DNA from: Sphingopyxis macrogoltabida
Lineage (GTDB): Bacteria; Pseudomonadota; Alphaproteobacteria; Sphingomonadales; Sphingomonadaceae
Length of the DNA stretch: 64,000 nucleotides
Direction of reading: 5' to 3'
Assembly: GCA_003241685.1 (NCBI GenBank)
Contig: QFPJ01000011.1
Location: forward strand, 1-64,000
Under the pieces are notes generated by a model that ran no database searches, was not told the DNA's origin, and saw only the letters and a program-made list of their open reading frames with translations. Made by a program: the position numbers and the translations under genes. Below are positions 9,273-17,957 of the stretch, in pieces. Positions within the stretch are counted from its first letter, which is position 1. Each line of letters starts with the position of its first letter.

Positions 9273-10618
9273 CAGCTATATTCGATCACCGCATCCCGGC
9301 GCAGGTCGCGCAGATACCGCTGCGCGCGCTTGTTCACCTTGTCTTCCAGCAGCCGCTGCTCGATCTGCTGCAGGTCGGGGGCCGTCACCGTATTCGGCAT
9401 GTCGCGGCCGCACAGGACGAGCACGCTGACGCCCTGGTCGGGCGATCCGAACGGCTGGGTCGTCTGACCGATCTGCAGGTTCATCAGTGTCGCCTGAAGC
9501 GGTGCGGGCAGGTCGCGCATCGCGATATTGTCGCGCGACACCACGCTGGCGCCCAGGCTTTCGGCGACGGCATCGGCGGCGCCGCAGCCCGCGATGCCAC
9601 GGGTCGCTGCGGCAAATTTCTCGGCAAGCTCGCCGGCGCGGGCTTCGGTCGTGCCGGCCGGAAAATCGAGTGCAATCTGCTTCAGGCTGAGCGTCGCGTC
9701 GCGCGGATCGGCGGTCAGCACCTGGCGCCGGTCGAGCATCAGGATGATCGACACGCCGCCCGGAACCTCGATCGGCCCGACCAGCTGGCCGGGCTGCATC
9801 TGCATCGCCGCCTGGGCCATCGACGTCGGCAACTGCCCGGCGCGAACCCAGCCCAGATCGCCGCCGACGACGGCGGTCGATGCTTCGGAAAATTGGCGGG
9901 CATAGGCGGCGAAGCTGCCGCCCGCCTGCAGCGCCTGAACGATCTTCTGGCCGTTTTCGGTAACGGAGGCGGCATTTTCGGGCGTCGCGGACAGATAAAT
10001 CTCGCCCAGGTGGAATTCATCCTGCCCCTTGGCCTCGTTCATCCGCTGGACGACCGATTCGACCTCTTCGGTCGACACGTTCGTCGTCGACTGGATGTTG
10101 CGGGCGAGCAGGCGGTCCCAGGCATATTCGCCGCGAATCTGCTGTTTGACGGCGGCGGCCGACGAACCGCGCTCGGACAGATAGGTGGTGAACTGCTCCG
10201 GGCTCTGCCGAAAGCGCGTCGCCAGACGGGCAAATTGTTCGTTGACGACATTTTCGTCGATCGCGATGTCGGCCGAGCGCGCTTCCTGAATCTGCAATTT
10301 TTCGTCGATCAGATTGCTGAACACCTGCTGCCGCAGGCGCTCGATCTGCTCGGCGGGCAGTTCGGCATCATTGTTAGCGATGCGGATCAGCGCCATGCGC
10401 TGTTCGATGTCGGTCGATGTGATGATCTCGCCGTTGACCGTCGCGGACGGGCGGTACACGTTCGGCGCGGCGTCGCCGAACACTTTGACATTACCTGGAA
10501 TATTGAGGCTGGTCGTCGGCACGTCGTCGTCGGCGACGGTTTGCGCCACAACGGGCGTTACGCCTGCCGCGGCGATGGTGATCAGGCCGATCATGGTCGA
10601 AAATTTGGTCATTGCCAT
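9272..10618 (-). CDS. surA: Periplasmic chaperone / peptidyl-prolyl isomerase SurA
   Basis: SurA escorts unfolded outer-membrane proteins across the periplasm to the BAM complex; LptD is one of its known clients. The 448-residue protein has a signal peptide (cleavage near VVAQTVADD), a SurA N-terminal chaperone domain beginning ...SATVNGEIITSTDIEQRM, and one clear parvulin domain at about 205-310 (EFHLGEIYLSATPENA to VSIILMLDRRQ). A second parvulin-like region near the C-terminus is degenerate. An alternative start two codons in would not change the signal peptide. It is 132 bases downstream of lptD and overlaps pdxA. Confidence 0.93.
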   Translation of the reverse strand: MAMTKFSTMIGLITIAAAGVTPVVAQTVADDDVPTTSLNIPGNVKVFGDAAPNVYRPSATVNGEIITSTDIEQRMALIRIANNDAELPAEQIERLRQQVFSNLIDEKLQIQEARSADIAIDENVVNEQFARLATRFRQSPEQFTTYLSERGSSAAAVKQQIRGEYAWDRLLARNIQSTTNVSTEEVESVVQRMNEAKGQDEFHLGEIYLSATPENAASVTENGQKIVQALQAGGSFAAYARQFSEASTAVVGGDLGWVRAGQLPTSMAQAAMQMQPGQLVGPIEVPGGVSIILMLDRRQVLTADPRDATLSLKQIALDFPAGTTEARAGELAEKFAAATRGIAGCGAADAVAESLGASVVSRDNIAMRDLPAPLQATLMNLQIGQTTQPFGSPDQGVSVLVLCGRDMPNTVTAPDLQQIEQRLLEDKVNKRAQRYLRDLRRDAVIEYS

Positions 10619-10750
10619 CCTATTCGAGAAACAATGGCACGCTCCGTATCAGCGGAAACGCCCGGTGGTCCAGTGCAAACGCCATCCGGACCGATCGGAT
10701 GCCGCCCTAGCGCGGCGACGCTGAACGGCGGCTGAGCGAAAGGCGCGCGA

Positions 10751-13105
10751 TCAGAATCCCAGATTGCGCAGCGCGACGCGGAAGGAAAAGCTGTTGCCGC
10801 GCCGGGCGTCGCCGGTGTCGATATAGTCGCGGCGCCACGTCAGCGCGATCGACAGGCATTCGTCGTCATAGGCGATACCCAGCCGGTGCCGGATCGGATC
10901 GAACCCGTCGGCCTGACTCAGCGGGTCGTCCGTCCGGCTCGTCAGGTCAACGATCGCCGATCCGAACAGCGACCAGTAATTGGTTATCGCGACACGGCCG
11001 CCGACGCGGGCTTCCTCGCGGTCCTGCAAATCTTCCGCCACGGTGGTGATGTCGCGGTTGAGCCGCGAATAGCCGAGCACCGCATAGGTCTTCTGGCTCC
11101 CGATCGTCGCGTCGAACTCGTTGCGGCGGATCGCCAGATCGTCCTTGTCGAGCCGGAAGCGGTGCGTCAGGCGCAGAAAGTCGCGATAGGCGATGGTGGT
11201 GCGGCCGACGACGTCGGACGTGCGGTCGGTCAGCCCGGTGCCGTCGGGGAACAGCGACGGCTTGTTCGACAGGCGATAGCTTTGCCCCACGACGCTGTTG
11301 ATGCTAAACCCGGGGCGGGTGTAATTCCACTCGACGCCATAGGTGATGCGGGCGCCATCCTCGAACCGGTCATACCCGTTGAAGCGGTTGATCGAGAACA
11401 GGTTGCTGTCTTCCAGATCGAAAGCGCGCGAATCCTCGTTCGGAATGTCCAGATTCTTCAGCGGCGGGGTCGCCACGATCTGAACGCGCGGGGTCAGTGT
11501 CTGGGTGCCGCCCGCAAATTCGCCGATGAACGGCCAGCGCATGTCGGCGGCGACGGCGGCGATGCCGCGGCCTTCCCACCCCGACTTGCCGCGATAGCCG
11601 GGAATCGCGGTCAGCAGATTTTCGTCGCTGTGATACACGTCGCCGCGCACCATCGCGGTCAACGTCACTTCCTGTCCCATGCCGGTCATGCCGCGCAGGT
11701 CCCATCGCGCGCCGGCAAAAGCGCGCTGGGTATCCTGACCGGCGGTGCGCTGGATCGACAAGCTGTTCAGTTGCAGTTCGAACTGGCCGCCGAACACCGG
11801 ATCGGCCAGCCGCTGGCGATAGTCGATCAGCGGCAGGGCGATCGGCTGCTGGCCCTGCACATCGTTGACGCGCAGCGTCTGCGTCGCCCAGCCGGAGATC
11901 GACAGATAGCTTTGCCCGCCGATCCGCTCCAGCTCGACGGTCGAGCGCAGCCGGTCGTCGCGGCTGATGTCATAGCGGCGCATGAAGGTGCGGTCGGTTG
12001 CGATGCGCCCCGAATAGTTGAGGCTCCAGCGCGGCGAGAACTGGAACTTGCCCGCGCTTTCCAGATAGCCGCGAAAGCGGTCGCGCGGATCGGGCGCCTC
12101 GCCGGTCAGCGGAACGAGCGAGCTGTAGGTCGCGTAACCGTTGATCCGGAACGATCCGATATCGGTCAGCGCACGAAATTCGCCCGACAGCATCGGCGCG
12201 GCGTCGGTATAGACGTGCGGCGTGATCGTGATGTCGCGGTCGGACGCGAGGCGCAGATAATAGGGGATCGCGACTTCGAACCCGTTGGTGCGGTCGAAAC
12301 GCACCTCGGGAACCAAGATGCCGCTGCTCGCCTCATTGTCGAGCGGGTGGCTGAGCCCCGGCAGCGGGATCAGCGGCAGGCCGAAGATTTCGATCCGCGC
12401 GCCGCGATAGCGCGCCTTATTCTCCTTGCGGTCGTAAATCACGCGAACGGCGCGAATCTGCCAGCTCGGATTCTTCGGGCACCCGTCCTCGGTTTCGACG
12501 CGGCACGGCGTGTAGGCGGCATTTTCCAGCTCGATATTGCCATTGTCGAACCGCGTGCCCTGAACCGCAGCCAGCCGCGCGCCATTGTCGAGCACGACCA
12601 GCATATTTTCGACCGCCCCGTCGCGCAGCGTGTCGGTCAGGACGATCCGGTCGCCATAGGCGGTGTCGCCTTCGGGATTCTTGATCGCGACATTGCCTTC
12701 CGCGACGACTTCGCCGCTGCCGCGGTTCCACGTCACCTTGTTGGCGCGCATTTCGATATTGTCGCGGTTCATCTGAACATTGCCCTCGGCAACGACGATG
12801 TCGGTGTCGCTGTCATAGTTCAGATTATCGGCGGCGAATCCGATCTGCTGCTCGTTTCCCGTATCGGGCGCGTCGGTTCCGGTCGCATCGACATCGGGCG
12901 TTTGAAGGTCCGGCGCCTCCTGTTCCGCTGGCGCGACCGTCGCCCGCACCGGCGGTGGAGATTCGGCGGCCGGCGGCTGTTCGGCGACCGGCTGCTGCGC
13001 CAGTGCCGGAGTCGCCATCAACGCACAGCCGCTCGCGGTCGCCAGCCACGTCGCCGTGCCAAGGGGCCGGGCACGCTTGGCCTGACGGAACAAAGCCCAG
13101 TTCAT
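10751..13105 (-). CDS. lptD: LPS-assembly outer-membrane protein LptD
   Basis: LptD with LptE inserts lipopolysaccharide into the outer leaflet of the outer membrane. The 784-residue product has a signal peptide ending ATPALA/QQ, a ~55-residue low-complexity linker rich in P, A and E, an LptA/OstA-like beta-jellyroll at about 85-200 (NLNYDSDTDIVVAEGNVQM and repeats), and then the large beta-barrel domain ending in phenylalanine (ALRNLGF), as expected for BAM substrates. The mature chain has only three cysteines: Cys201, Cys209 and Cys750. This differs from the four-cysteine pattern of E. coli LptD. It is divergent from pepA with a 130-base shared promoter region. Confidence 0.95.
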   Translation of the reverse strand: MNWALFRQAKRARPLGTATWLATASGCALMATPALAQQPVAEQPPAAESPPPVRATVAPAEQEAPDLQTPDVDATGTDAPDTGNEQQIGFAADNLNYDSDTDIVVAEGNVQMNRDNIEMRANKVTWNRGSGEVVAEGNVAIKNPEGDTAYGDRIVLTDTLRDGAVENMLVVLDNGARLAAVQGTRFDNGNIELENAAYTPCRVETEDGCPKNPSWQIRAVRVIYDRKENKARYRGARIEIFGLPLIPLPGLSHPLDNEASSGILVPEVRFDRTNGFEVAIPYYLRLASDRDITITPHVYTDAAPMLSGEFRALTDIGSFRINGYATYSSLVPLTGEAPDPRDRFRGYLESAGKFQFSPRWSLNYSGRIATDRTFMRRYDISRDDRLRSTVELERIGGQSYLSISGWATQTLRVNDVQGQQPIALPLIDYRQRLADPVFGGQFELQLNSLSIQRTAGQDTQRAFAGARWDLRGMTGMGQEVTLTAMVRGDVYHSDENLLTAIPGYRGKSGWEGRGIAAVAADMRWPFIGEFAGGTQTLTPRVQIVATPPLKNLDIPNEDSRAFDLEDSNLFSINRFNGYDRFEDGARITYGVEWNYTRPGFSINSVVGQSYRLSNKPSLFPDGTGLTDRTSDVVGRTTIAYRDFLRLTHRFRLDKDDLAIRRNEFDATIGSQKTYAVLGYSRLNRDITTVAEDLQDREEARVGGRVAITNYWSLFGSAIVDLTSRTDDPLSQADGFDPIRHRLGIAYDDECLSIALTWRRDYIDTGDARRGNSFSFRVALRNLGF

Positions 13106-13235
13106 CTAATCTCTTTGTCCCACCTTGTAACGCGTCCACCCGGCCTGGACCGGCAGCTTTGTTTTTGCAACTCGCCAGCGAAACCCCTATCGGTCCGGCA
13201 CGTTCCAATCAATCATCGCATGAGAGAGTTAACGG

Positions 13236-14681
13236 ATGGACATTCAGTTTGTCGTGCAAATCGATGCATCTGCCGACGTCGTCGCCTTTCCGGTCCGCAA
13301 GGGCGGCGCGGCGGGCCTCGGCGCCCTGTTGGGCGCGGCGGCGACGCAGGCGCGTTTCGACGGCGCCGCGGGCGCGGTCGCGGAAACGTCGGCGATCGAC
13401 GGCGGACAGGCGAAGCGCCTGCTGCTGATCGGTATCGGCGAAGGAACGGAGCATGATCTGGAACGCGGCGGCGCGGCGCTGACGGCCCGGCTGCTGACCA
13501 GCGGCGTCACGTCGGTGCAGGTCGATTTCGAAAGCGCCGGCACCATCGACGAGGATGACGTGCTGGCCTTTGCCATGGGCGCGAAGCTGCGCGCCTGGCG
13601 CATCGACACCTATCGCACCCGCTTGCCCGACACGGCGAAACCCAGCCTGAAGACGATCGTCATCGCATCGTCCGCCGGCGACCTGTCGGCGCGCTGGGCC
13701 GGCTTCTCCGCCATCGCCGACGGGGTCGCGCTGACCCAGACGCTCGTCGCCGAGCCGCCGAACATCCTCTATCCCGAAAGCTTCGTCGAACGCTGCCAGC
13801 ATCTGGCCGATCTCGGCGTCGAACTGGAAGTGCTCGACGAACGGCAGATGAAGGCGCTCGGCATGGGCGCGCTGCTGGGCGTGGCGCAGGGGTCGACCCG
13901 GCCGCCGCGCTTGCTGTCGATGCGCTGGAACGGCGGTAACGCGGGCGACGCGCCGGTGGTGTTCATCGGCAAGGGCGTGACGTTCGATACCGGCGGGATC
14001 AGCCTGAAGCCCGGGCCGGGCATGGACATGATGAAATGGGACATGGGCGGCGCGGGCGCCGTTGCGGGGGCGATGAAGGCCATTGCCGGTCGCAAGGCCA
14101 AGGCGAATGTCGTCGGTATCGTCGGCCTGGTCGAGAATATGCCCGACGGCAATGCCCAGCGTCCCGGCGATATCGTCACGACCATGTCGGGCCAGACGGT
14201 CGAGGTGCTGAACACCGATGCCGAGGGGCGTCTGGTGCTGTGCGATGCGATCAGCTGGGCGCAGAAGGTCCACGATCCCAAGGTCATCGTCGATCTGGCG
14301 ACGCTGACCGGCGCGATGGTCATCTCGCTCGGCCATGAATATGCGGGCGTGTTCGCCAATGACGACGATCTTGCCGCGCAGCTTCTGGACGCGGGGCTTG
14401 CCAGCGGCGACAAGCTGTGGCGCTTCCCGCTGTCGCCGGCCTATGACAAGCTGATCGACAGCCCGATCGCCGACATGAAGAATATCGGCCCGCGCGAGGG
14501 CGGATCGATCACTGCGGCGCAGTTTCTGAAGCGGTTCGTGGACGACGGTGTCGCCTGGGCGCACCTCGATATCGCGGGCATGGCCTGGCACGACAAGGAC
14601 GGCCGCACCTATGCCAAGGGCGCGACCGGCTATGGCGTCCGGCTGCTCGACCGCTTCATCGCCGCCAATTTCGAGGGGTAG
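13236..14681 (+). CDS. pepA: Leucyl aminopeptidase (M17)
   Basis: The 481-residue cytosolic metallo-exopeptidase removes N-terminal residues from peptides. The C-terminal catalytic domain shows the M17 metal site KGVTFDTGGISLKP, the GGAGAVAGAM loop and the signature NTDAEGRLVL, while the N-terminal ~170 residues are the variable domain. A ribosome-binding GAGAG lies just upstream of the ATG. In gammaproteobacteria PepA also binds DNA; nothing here tests that. holC follows 17 bases later, the same pairing seen in many proteobacteria. Confidence 0.96.
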   Translation: MDIQFVVQIDASADVVAFPVRKGGAAGLGALLGAAATQARFDGAAGAVAETSAIDGGQAKRLLLIGIGEGTEHDLERGGAALTARLLTSGVTSVQVDFESAGTIDEDDVLAFAMGAKLRAWRIDTYRTRLPDTAKPSLKTIVIASSAGDLSARWAGFSAIADGVALTQTLVAEPPNILYPESFVERCQHLADLGVELEVLDERQMKALGMGALLGVAQGSTRPPRLLSMRWNGGNAGDAPVVFIGKGVTFDTGGISLKPGPGMDMMKWDMGGAGAVAGAMKAIAGRKAKANVVGIVGLVENMPDGNAQRPGDIVTTMSGQTVEVLNTDAEGRLVLCDAISWAQKVHDPKVIVDLATLTGAMVISLGHEYAGVFANDDDLAAQLLDAGLASGDKLWRFPLSPAYDKLIDSPIADMKNIGPREGGSITAAQFLKRFVDDGVAWAHLDIAGMAWHDKDGRTYAKGATGYGVRLLDRFIAANFEG

Positions 14682-14698
14682 GACAGGGAAGGGGCGGC

Positions 14699-15145
14699 AT
14701 GGCGCGCGTCGACTTTTACCGGCTGACCCGCGACCCGGCCGAACGGGTGCTGCCCGCGCTTGCGAAGAAAATCCTGGGCGACGGCGACCGCCTGCTGGTG
14801 GTCGCCGGGCCGGCGATGCAGCGGCAGGCGATCGACGAGGCGCTGTGGACGCTGCAACCGGCCAGTTTCCTGCCGCACGGCCATGCCGGCACCCCGGATG
14901 AGGCGATCGAGCCGATCCTGATCGCCGGAGAGCTGGCGGCTCCGGCGAATGGTGCGCGCCTGGTCGCGCTGGCCGACGGCGAATGGCGCGACGCGGCACT
15001 GGATTTCGATCGCGTGTTCCTGTTGTTCGACAACAGCCGCATCGACGACGCGCGGGCGATCTGGCGCAGCCTGAACGCCGCCGACGGCGCCGACATTCAT
15101 TTCTGGAAACAGGACGACCGCGGCCGCTGGTCGGAAGGACCCTGA
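14699..15145 (+). CDS. holC: DNA polymerase III chi subunit
   Basis: The 148-residue protein matches the HolC family: N-terminus RVDFYRLTRDPAERVLPALAKK, the central LWTLQPASFLPHG segment, and the acidic/hydrophobic FDRVFLLFDNSRIDDAR stretch before a C-terminal tryptophan-containing tail. Chi links the clamp-loader complex to single-strand-binding protein at the replication fork. It is co-directional with and 17 bases after pepA, most likely in one transcript. Confidence 0.92.
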   Translation: MARVDFYRLTRDPAERVLPALAKKILGDGDRLLVVAGPAMQRQAIDEALWTLQPASFLPHGHAGTPDEAIEPILIAGELAAPANGARLVALADGEWRDAALDFDRVFLLFDNSRIDDARAIWRSLNAADGADIHFWKQDDRGRWSEGP

Positions 15146-15216
15146 TGTGACCGGCCTCACCGCATCGCCCGCGCGATGGTGGCAAAGGCCTTTGTGAACA
15201 GCAACGGGAGCATTTT

Positions 15217-15744
15217 ATGAAACATTCTTCGATCGCGATCGCCGCTGCGGTCACGCTCTTCGTCGCGGCTTGCGGGTCGCCATCGGAAAAGGAGGTCGCG
15301 AGCGGCACCTATACCGATCCCGAAACCGGCGAGACCGCCGATTACAAGGTGACGAGCAGCGACGACGGCGAGTCGGGCAATATCAGCATCAAGACCGAGG
15401 ACGGCGAAGTGACCTTTGGCGGCGGCGCCGCCAACGCCAAGCTGCCCGCGGGCTTCGCCCTCTATCCCGGCGCGAAGATCAGCGGCGGTTTCGCGTCGTC
15501 CAGCAAGGACGGCAGCGGCGGCATGACCAGTTTCGACGTCGAGGGCCAGGCCGCCGACGTCATCGCCCATTTCCGCAAGCAGGCGGAGGCGCAGGGGATG
15601 AAGGTGACGACCGAGATCAAGTCGGGCGACACGATGATCATCGGCGCCGAAAAGCCGGGCGACAGCAAGACGGGTGTTCAGGTGACGGCCACCCAGTCGG
15701 GCGCCACGGTCAACGGCACCGTCACCTATGGCGTCGGCGGCTGA
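15217..15744 (+). CDS. Putative lipoprotein of unknown function
   Basis: The 175-residue protein has a lipoprotein signal: a short basic start, a hydrophobic core and the lipobox FVAAC with Cys19 as the lipidation site. The mature part is rich in G, S, D and K. It contains a segment (KLPAGFALYPGAKISGGFAS, then ...AADVIAHFRKQAEAQGMKV) that resembles periplasmic/lipoprotein domains in which a 'position value' is compared by helix-strand repeats, but no named family is certain. It sits between holC and ndk on the same strand. Function unknown. Confidence 0.8.
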   Translation: MKHSSIAIAAAVTLFVAACGSPSEKEVASGTYTDPETGETADYKVTSSDDGESGNISIKTEDGEVTFGGGAANAKLPAGFALYPGAKISGGFASSSKDGSGGMTSFDVEGQAADVIAHFRKQAEAQGMKVTTEIKSGDTMIIGAEKPGDSKTGVQVTATQSGATVNGTVTYGVGG

Positions 15745-15855
15745 CGGGGCGGGCGACCGGCGCTTCGTCGATCCTGCTCGCTCGCCGCTTGCGGCGCGGG
15801 GAAAGCGCGGCTAGAGGCGCGCGCAACCCAAAGCACAACAAAGCAGGAGCTTCCC

Positions 15856-16278
15856 ATGGCGGTCACCCGCACCTTTTCGATCATCAAGCCCGACGCGACG
15901 CGTCGCAACCTGACCGGCGCGGTCACCCAGAAGCTGGAAGAGGCCGGTCTGCGCGTCGTCGCGTCGAAGCGCATCCGGATGACGCAGGACCAGGCCGAGG
16001 GCTTTTACGCGGTTCACAAGGAACGCCCCTTCTTCGGCGAACTGGTCAGCTTCATGACCTCCGGTCCCGTCGTCGTCCAGGTTCTGGAAGGCGAAGACGC
16101 CGTGAAGCGCAATCGCGACATCATGGGCGCGACCAACCCGGCCGACGCCGCCGAAGGCACCATCCGCAAGACCTTCGCCGAAAGCATCGAGGCCAATTCG
16201 GTCCACGGCAGCGACAGCGAGGAAAATGCCGCGATCGAGATCGCCTTTTTCTTCAAGCCCGAAGAAATCGTCGGCTGA
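15856..16278 (+). CDS. ndk: Nucleoside diphosphate kinase
   Basis: Ndk moves the gamma phosphate from ATP to other nucleoside diphosphates through a phosphohistidine. The 140-residue protein is of normal length, begins AVTRTFSIIKPDATRRN and has the active-site motif NSVHGSDS with His117. The ribosome-binding site AGGAG precedes the ATG. The gene closes the pepA-holC-lipoprotein-ndk run and is followed at once by a strong intrinsic terminator. Confidence 0.97.
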   Translation: MAVTRTFSIIKPDATRRNLTGAVTQKLEEAGLRVVASKRIRMTQDQAEGFYAVHKERPFFGELVSFMTSGPVVVQVLEGEDAVKRNRDIMGATNPADAAEGTIRKTFAESIEANSVHGSDSEENAAIEIAFFFKPEEIVG

Positions 16279-16293
16279 CCCATCGTCATTGCC

Positions 16294-16330
16294 AAAAAAA
16301 AGGCCGCCGGAGCGATCCGGCGGCCTTTTT
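16294..16330. terminator. Strong bidirectional intrinsic terminator after ndk
   Basis: A perfect 10-bp stem (GGCCGCCGGA at 16302-16311, TCCGGCGGCC at 16316-16325) with the stable tetraloop GCGA is flanked by A7 on the left and T5 on the right. It therefore reads as a terminator for ndk on the plus strand. It could also stop transcription arriving from the minus strand. Confidence 0.93.
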
Positions 16331-16404
16331 CGGTGGCGACCCATGTGGTTCCATACGTCGTTGAGAAATTATCGCTTTCATTCCATTTCCGACACATCCT
16401 GCAT

Positions 16405-16433
16405 CGTCATCCCGGGTCATCTCCGGGATGACG
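16405..16433. repeat. Palindromic intergenic element
   Basis: A perfect 11-bp inverted repeat (CGTCATCCCGG, 7-base loop, CCGGGATGACG) lies between the ndk terminator and the end of the cardiolipin synthase gene. It begins with the same CGTCAT head as the repeats at 5441 and 36219. No T-tract follows, so it looks like a dispersed palindrome rather than a terminator. Confidence 0.6.
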
Positions 16434-16464
16434 AAATATGAAACGGCTGTGAGCAAATCAGATT

Positions 16465-17907
16465 TCAGAGCAGCGGGCTGAGCATCGCGAGCAGATTCTG
16501 CCAGAATCGGCGCACGGGCCCCGCGCGCGCCATGTCCGGCGTCACCGGATCGCAATCGGCGAGGTAGCTGTCCTGGCGGGCCCGGATTTCGGCCACGAAC
16601 GCGGGATCGGCGAACAGGATATTATTCTCGAAATTCAGCTCGAAACTGCGCCGGTCGAGATTGGCGGAGCCGATCAGCGCCACCGCGCCGTCGACGACCA
16701 TCGTCTTGGCGTGCAGCAGGCCGGGACGATATTCGAACAGGCGGACGCCCGCGTCGATCAGGTCGGCATAATAGCTGCGGCTGGCGCCCGCGACGATGCG
16801 GCTGTCGTTGCGTTTGGGCAGGATCATCACCGTGTCGACACCGCGCCGCGCGCAATCGAGCAGCGCGAAGATCAATTGTTCGTCGGGCACGAAATAGGGG
16901 GTGGTGATGACGAGTTGGCGGCGCGCCGAATGGATCAGCGCGGTGAAACAGGCGGTCATCGCGGCATAGCGAACGTCCGGCCCCGTGCCGATGACCTGCG
17001 CGGCGATGCCGGGCTTTGCGACCGGCGGCGGTTCGGCCGCATCGCCCAGCAGATCGGTGATGTCGTCGCCATGTTCCGATTCCCAGTCGGCGGCGAAGAT
17101 GAACTGGCAGTCGCGGACCACCGGCCCCTCCCAGCGGGTCATGATGTCCACCCAGGGCGCATATCGGGGCTTCACGCGAAATTCGGGATCGGCCAGATTC
17201 TGGCTGCCGCACCAGGCAATCCGGTTGTCGACGATAAGCTGCTTGCGGTGGTTGCGCAGGTCGAACCGGCCGCGCACCAGCGTCCAGAACAGTCCGCCGA
17301 TGGGCAGGGCGATGCGCGCATCGACCCCCGCATTTTCAAGCTCGATCCAGTAAGCGGAGCGGATGAAGCCGCGCGAGCCCAGCGCATCGGCCAGCACCCG
17401 CACTTTCACGCCGCGCTTCGCGGCGCGGATCAGCGCGTTCTTGATCCGGAAGCCGTTATTGTCGGCGAGCCAGATGTAGAAACAGAGATGGACGGTCGAT
17501 GTCGCGTTGTCGATATCCTCGACCATCTCGCGGATCGCGGCATTGCCGTCCGCCGCCAGCGCCGCGCGATTGCCCGCGGTCGGGGGCAGGGCGTTGACGG
17601 TCTGGGCCAGTGCGAAGGGGGCGGCATAGGCGCCGCGCGCCAGCTTGCGGCGCAGCTCCGCATTGCCGCTGGGGTGCGGCAGATGGGCCTCGATCGCGCG
17701 ATAACGCGCGCGGCGCTTGGCGCTGATTCGCGCCTCTCCGAGCAGCAGATAGGCGATGATCCCGCCGATCGGCACCGCCAGCGTCGCCATCAGCCAGGCG
17801 ATGCGCGACGCCGGTTCGCGCTGGGGCCGCAGCATGATGCGCACGACGGTCAGCGCCAGCGCGAGCAGGAACAGCGTCGAAACGGCATGGGCGATGTCGA
17901 ACCGCAT
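16465..17907 (-). CDS. cls: Cardiolipin synthase (phospholipase D superfamily)
   Basis: The enzyme condenses phosphatidylglycerol molecules to cardiolipin at the inner membrane. The 480-residue protein opens with two membrane helices (residues ~5-25 and 38-58), then two phospholipase D domains, each with an HxK(x)4D catalytic motif: HRKQLIVDN and HAKTMVVDG, followed by CGSQN and IGSANLDRRSFELNFE. The second motif includes the family's downstream asparagine-rich segment. It is the last of the minus-strand genes before the ndk terminator. Which of the ClsA/B/C types it is cannot be fixed, but the two N-terminal helices favour ClsA. Confidence 0.92.
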   Translation of the reverse strand: MRFDIAHAVSTLFLLALALTVVRIMLRPQREPASRIAWLMATLAVPIGGIIAYLLLGEARISAKRRARYRAIEAHLPHPSGNAELRRKLARGAYAAPFALAQTVNALPPTAGNRAALAADGNAAIREMVEDIDNATSTVHLCFYIWLADNNGFRIKNALIRAAKRGVKVRVLADALGSRGFIRSAYWIELENAGVDARIALPIGGLFWTLVRGRFDLRNHRKQLIVDNRIAWCGSQNLADPEFRVKPRYAPWVDIMTRWEGPVVRDCQFIFAADWESEHGDDITDLLGDAAEPPPVAKPGIAAQVIGTGPDVRYAAMTACFTALIHSARRQLVITTPYFVPDEQLIFALLDCARRGVDTVMILPKRNDSRIVAGASRSYYADLIDAGVRLFEYRPGLLHAKTMVVDGAVALIGSANLDRRSFELNFENNILFADPAFVAEIRARQDSYLADCDPVTPDMARAGPVRRFWQNLLAMLSPLL

Positions 17908-17957
17908 CGCCCGACTTCACCCCTATTCGGGCCAGAATGCCAGTCGAAATCGTCGGG

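Noticed and set aside
10886..13456. 856-residue plus-strand open frame opposite lptD
   Set aside because: It overlaps lptD and the start of pepA, both well supported, and its translation is low complexity without domains.
15811..16344. Open frame antisense to ndk running into the terminator
   Set aside because: ndk carries the NSVHGSDS active site in the correct frame; the antisense frame lacks any family feature and spans a terminator hairpin.
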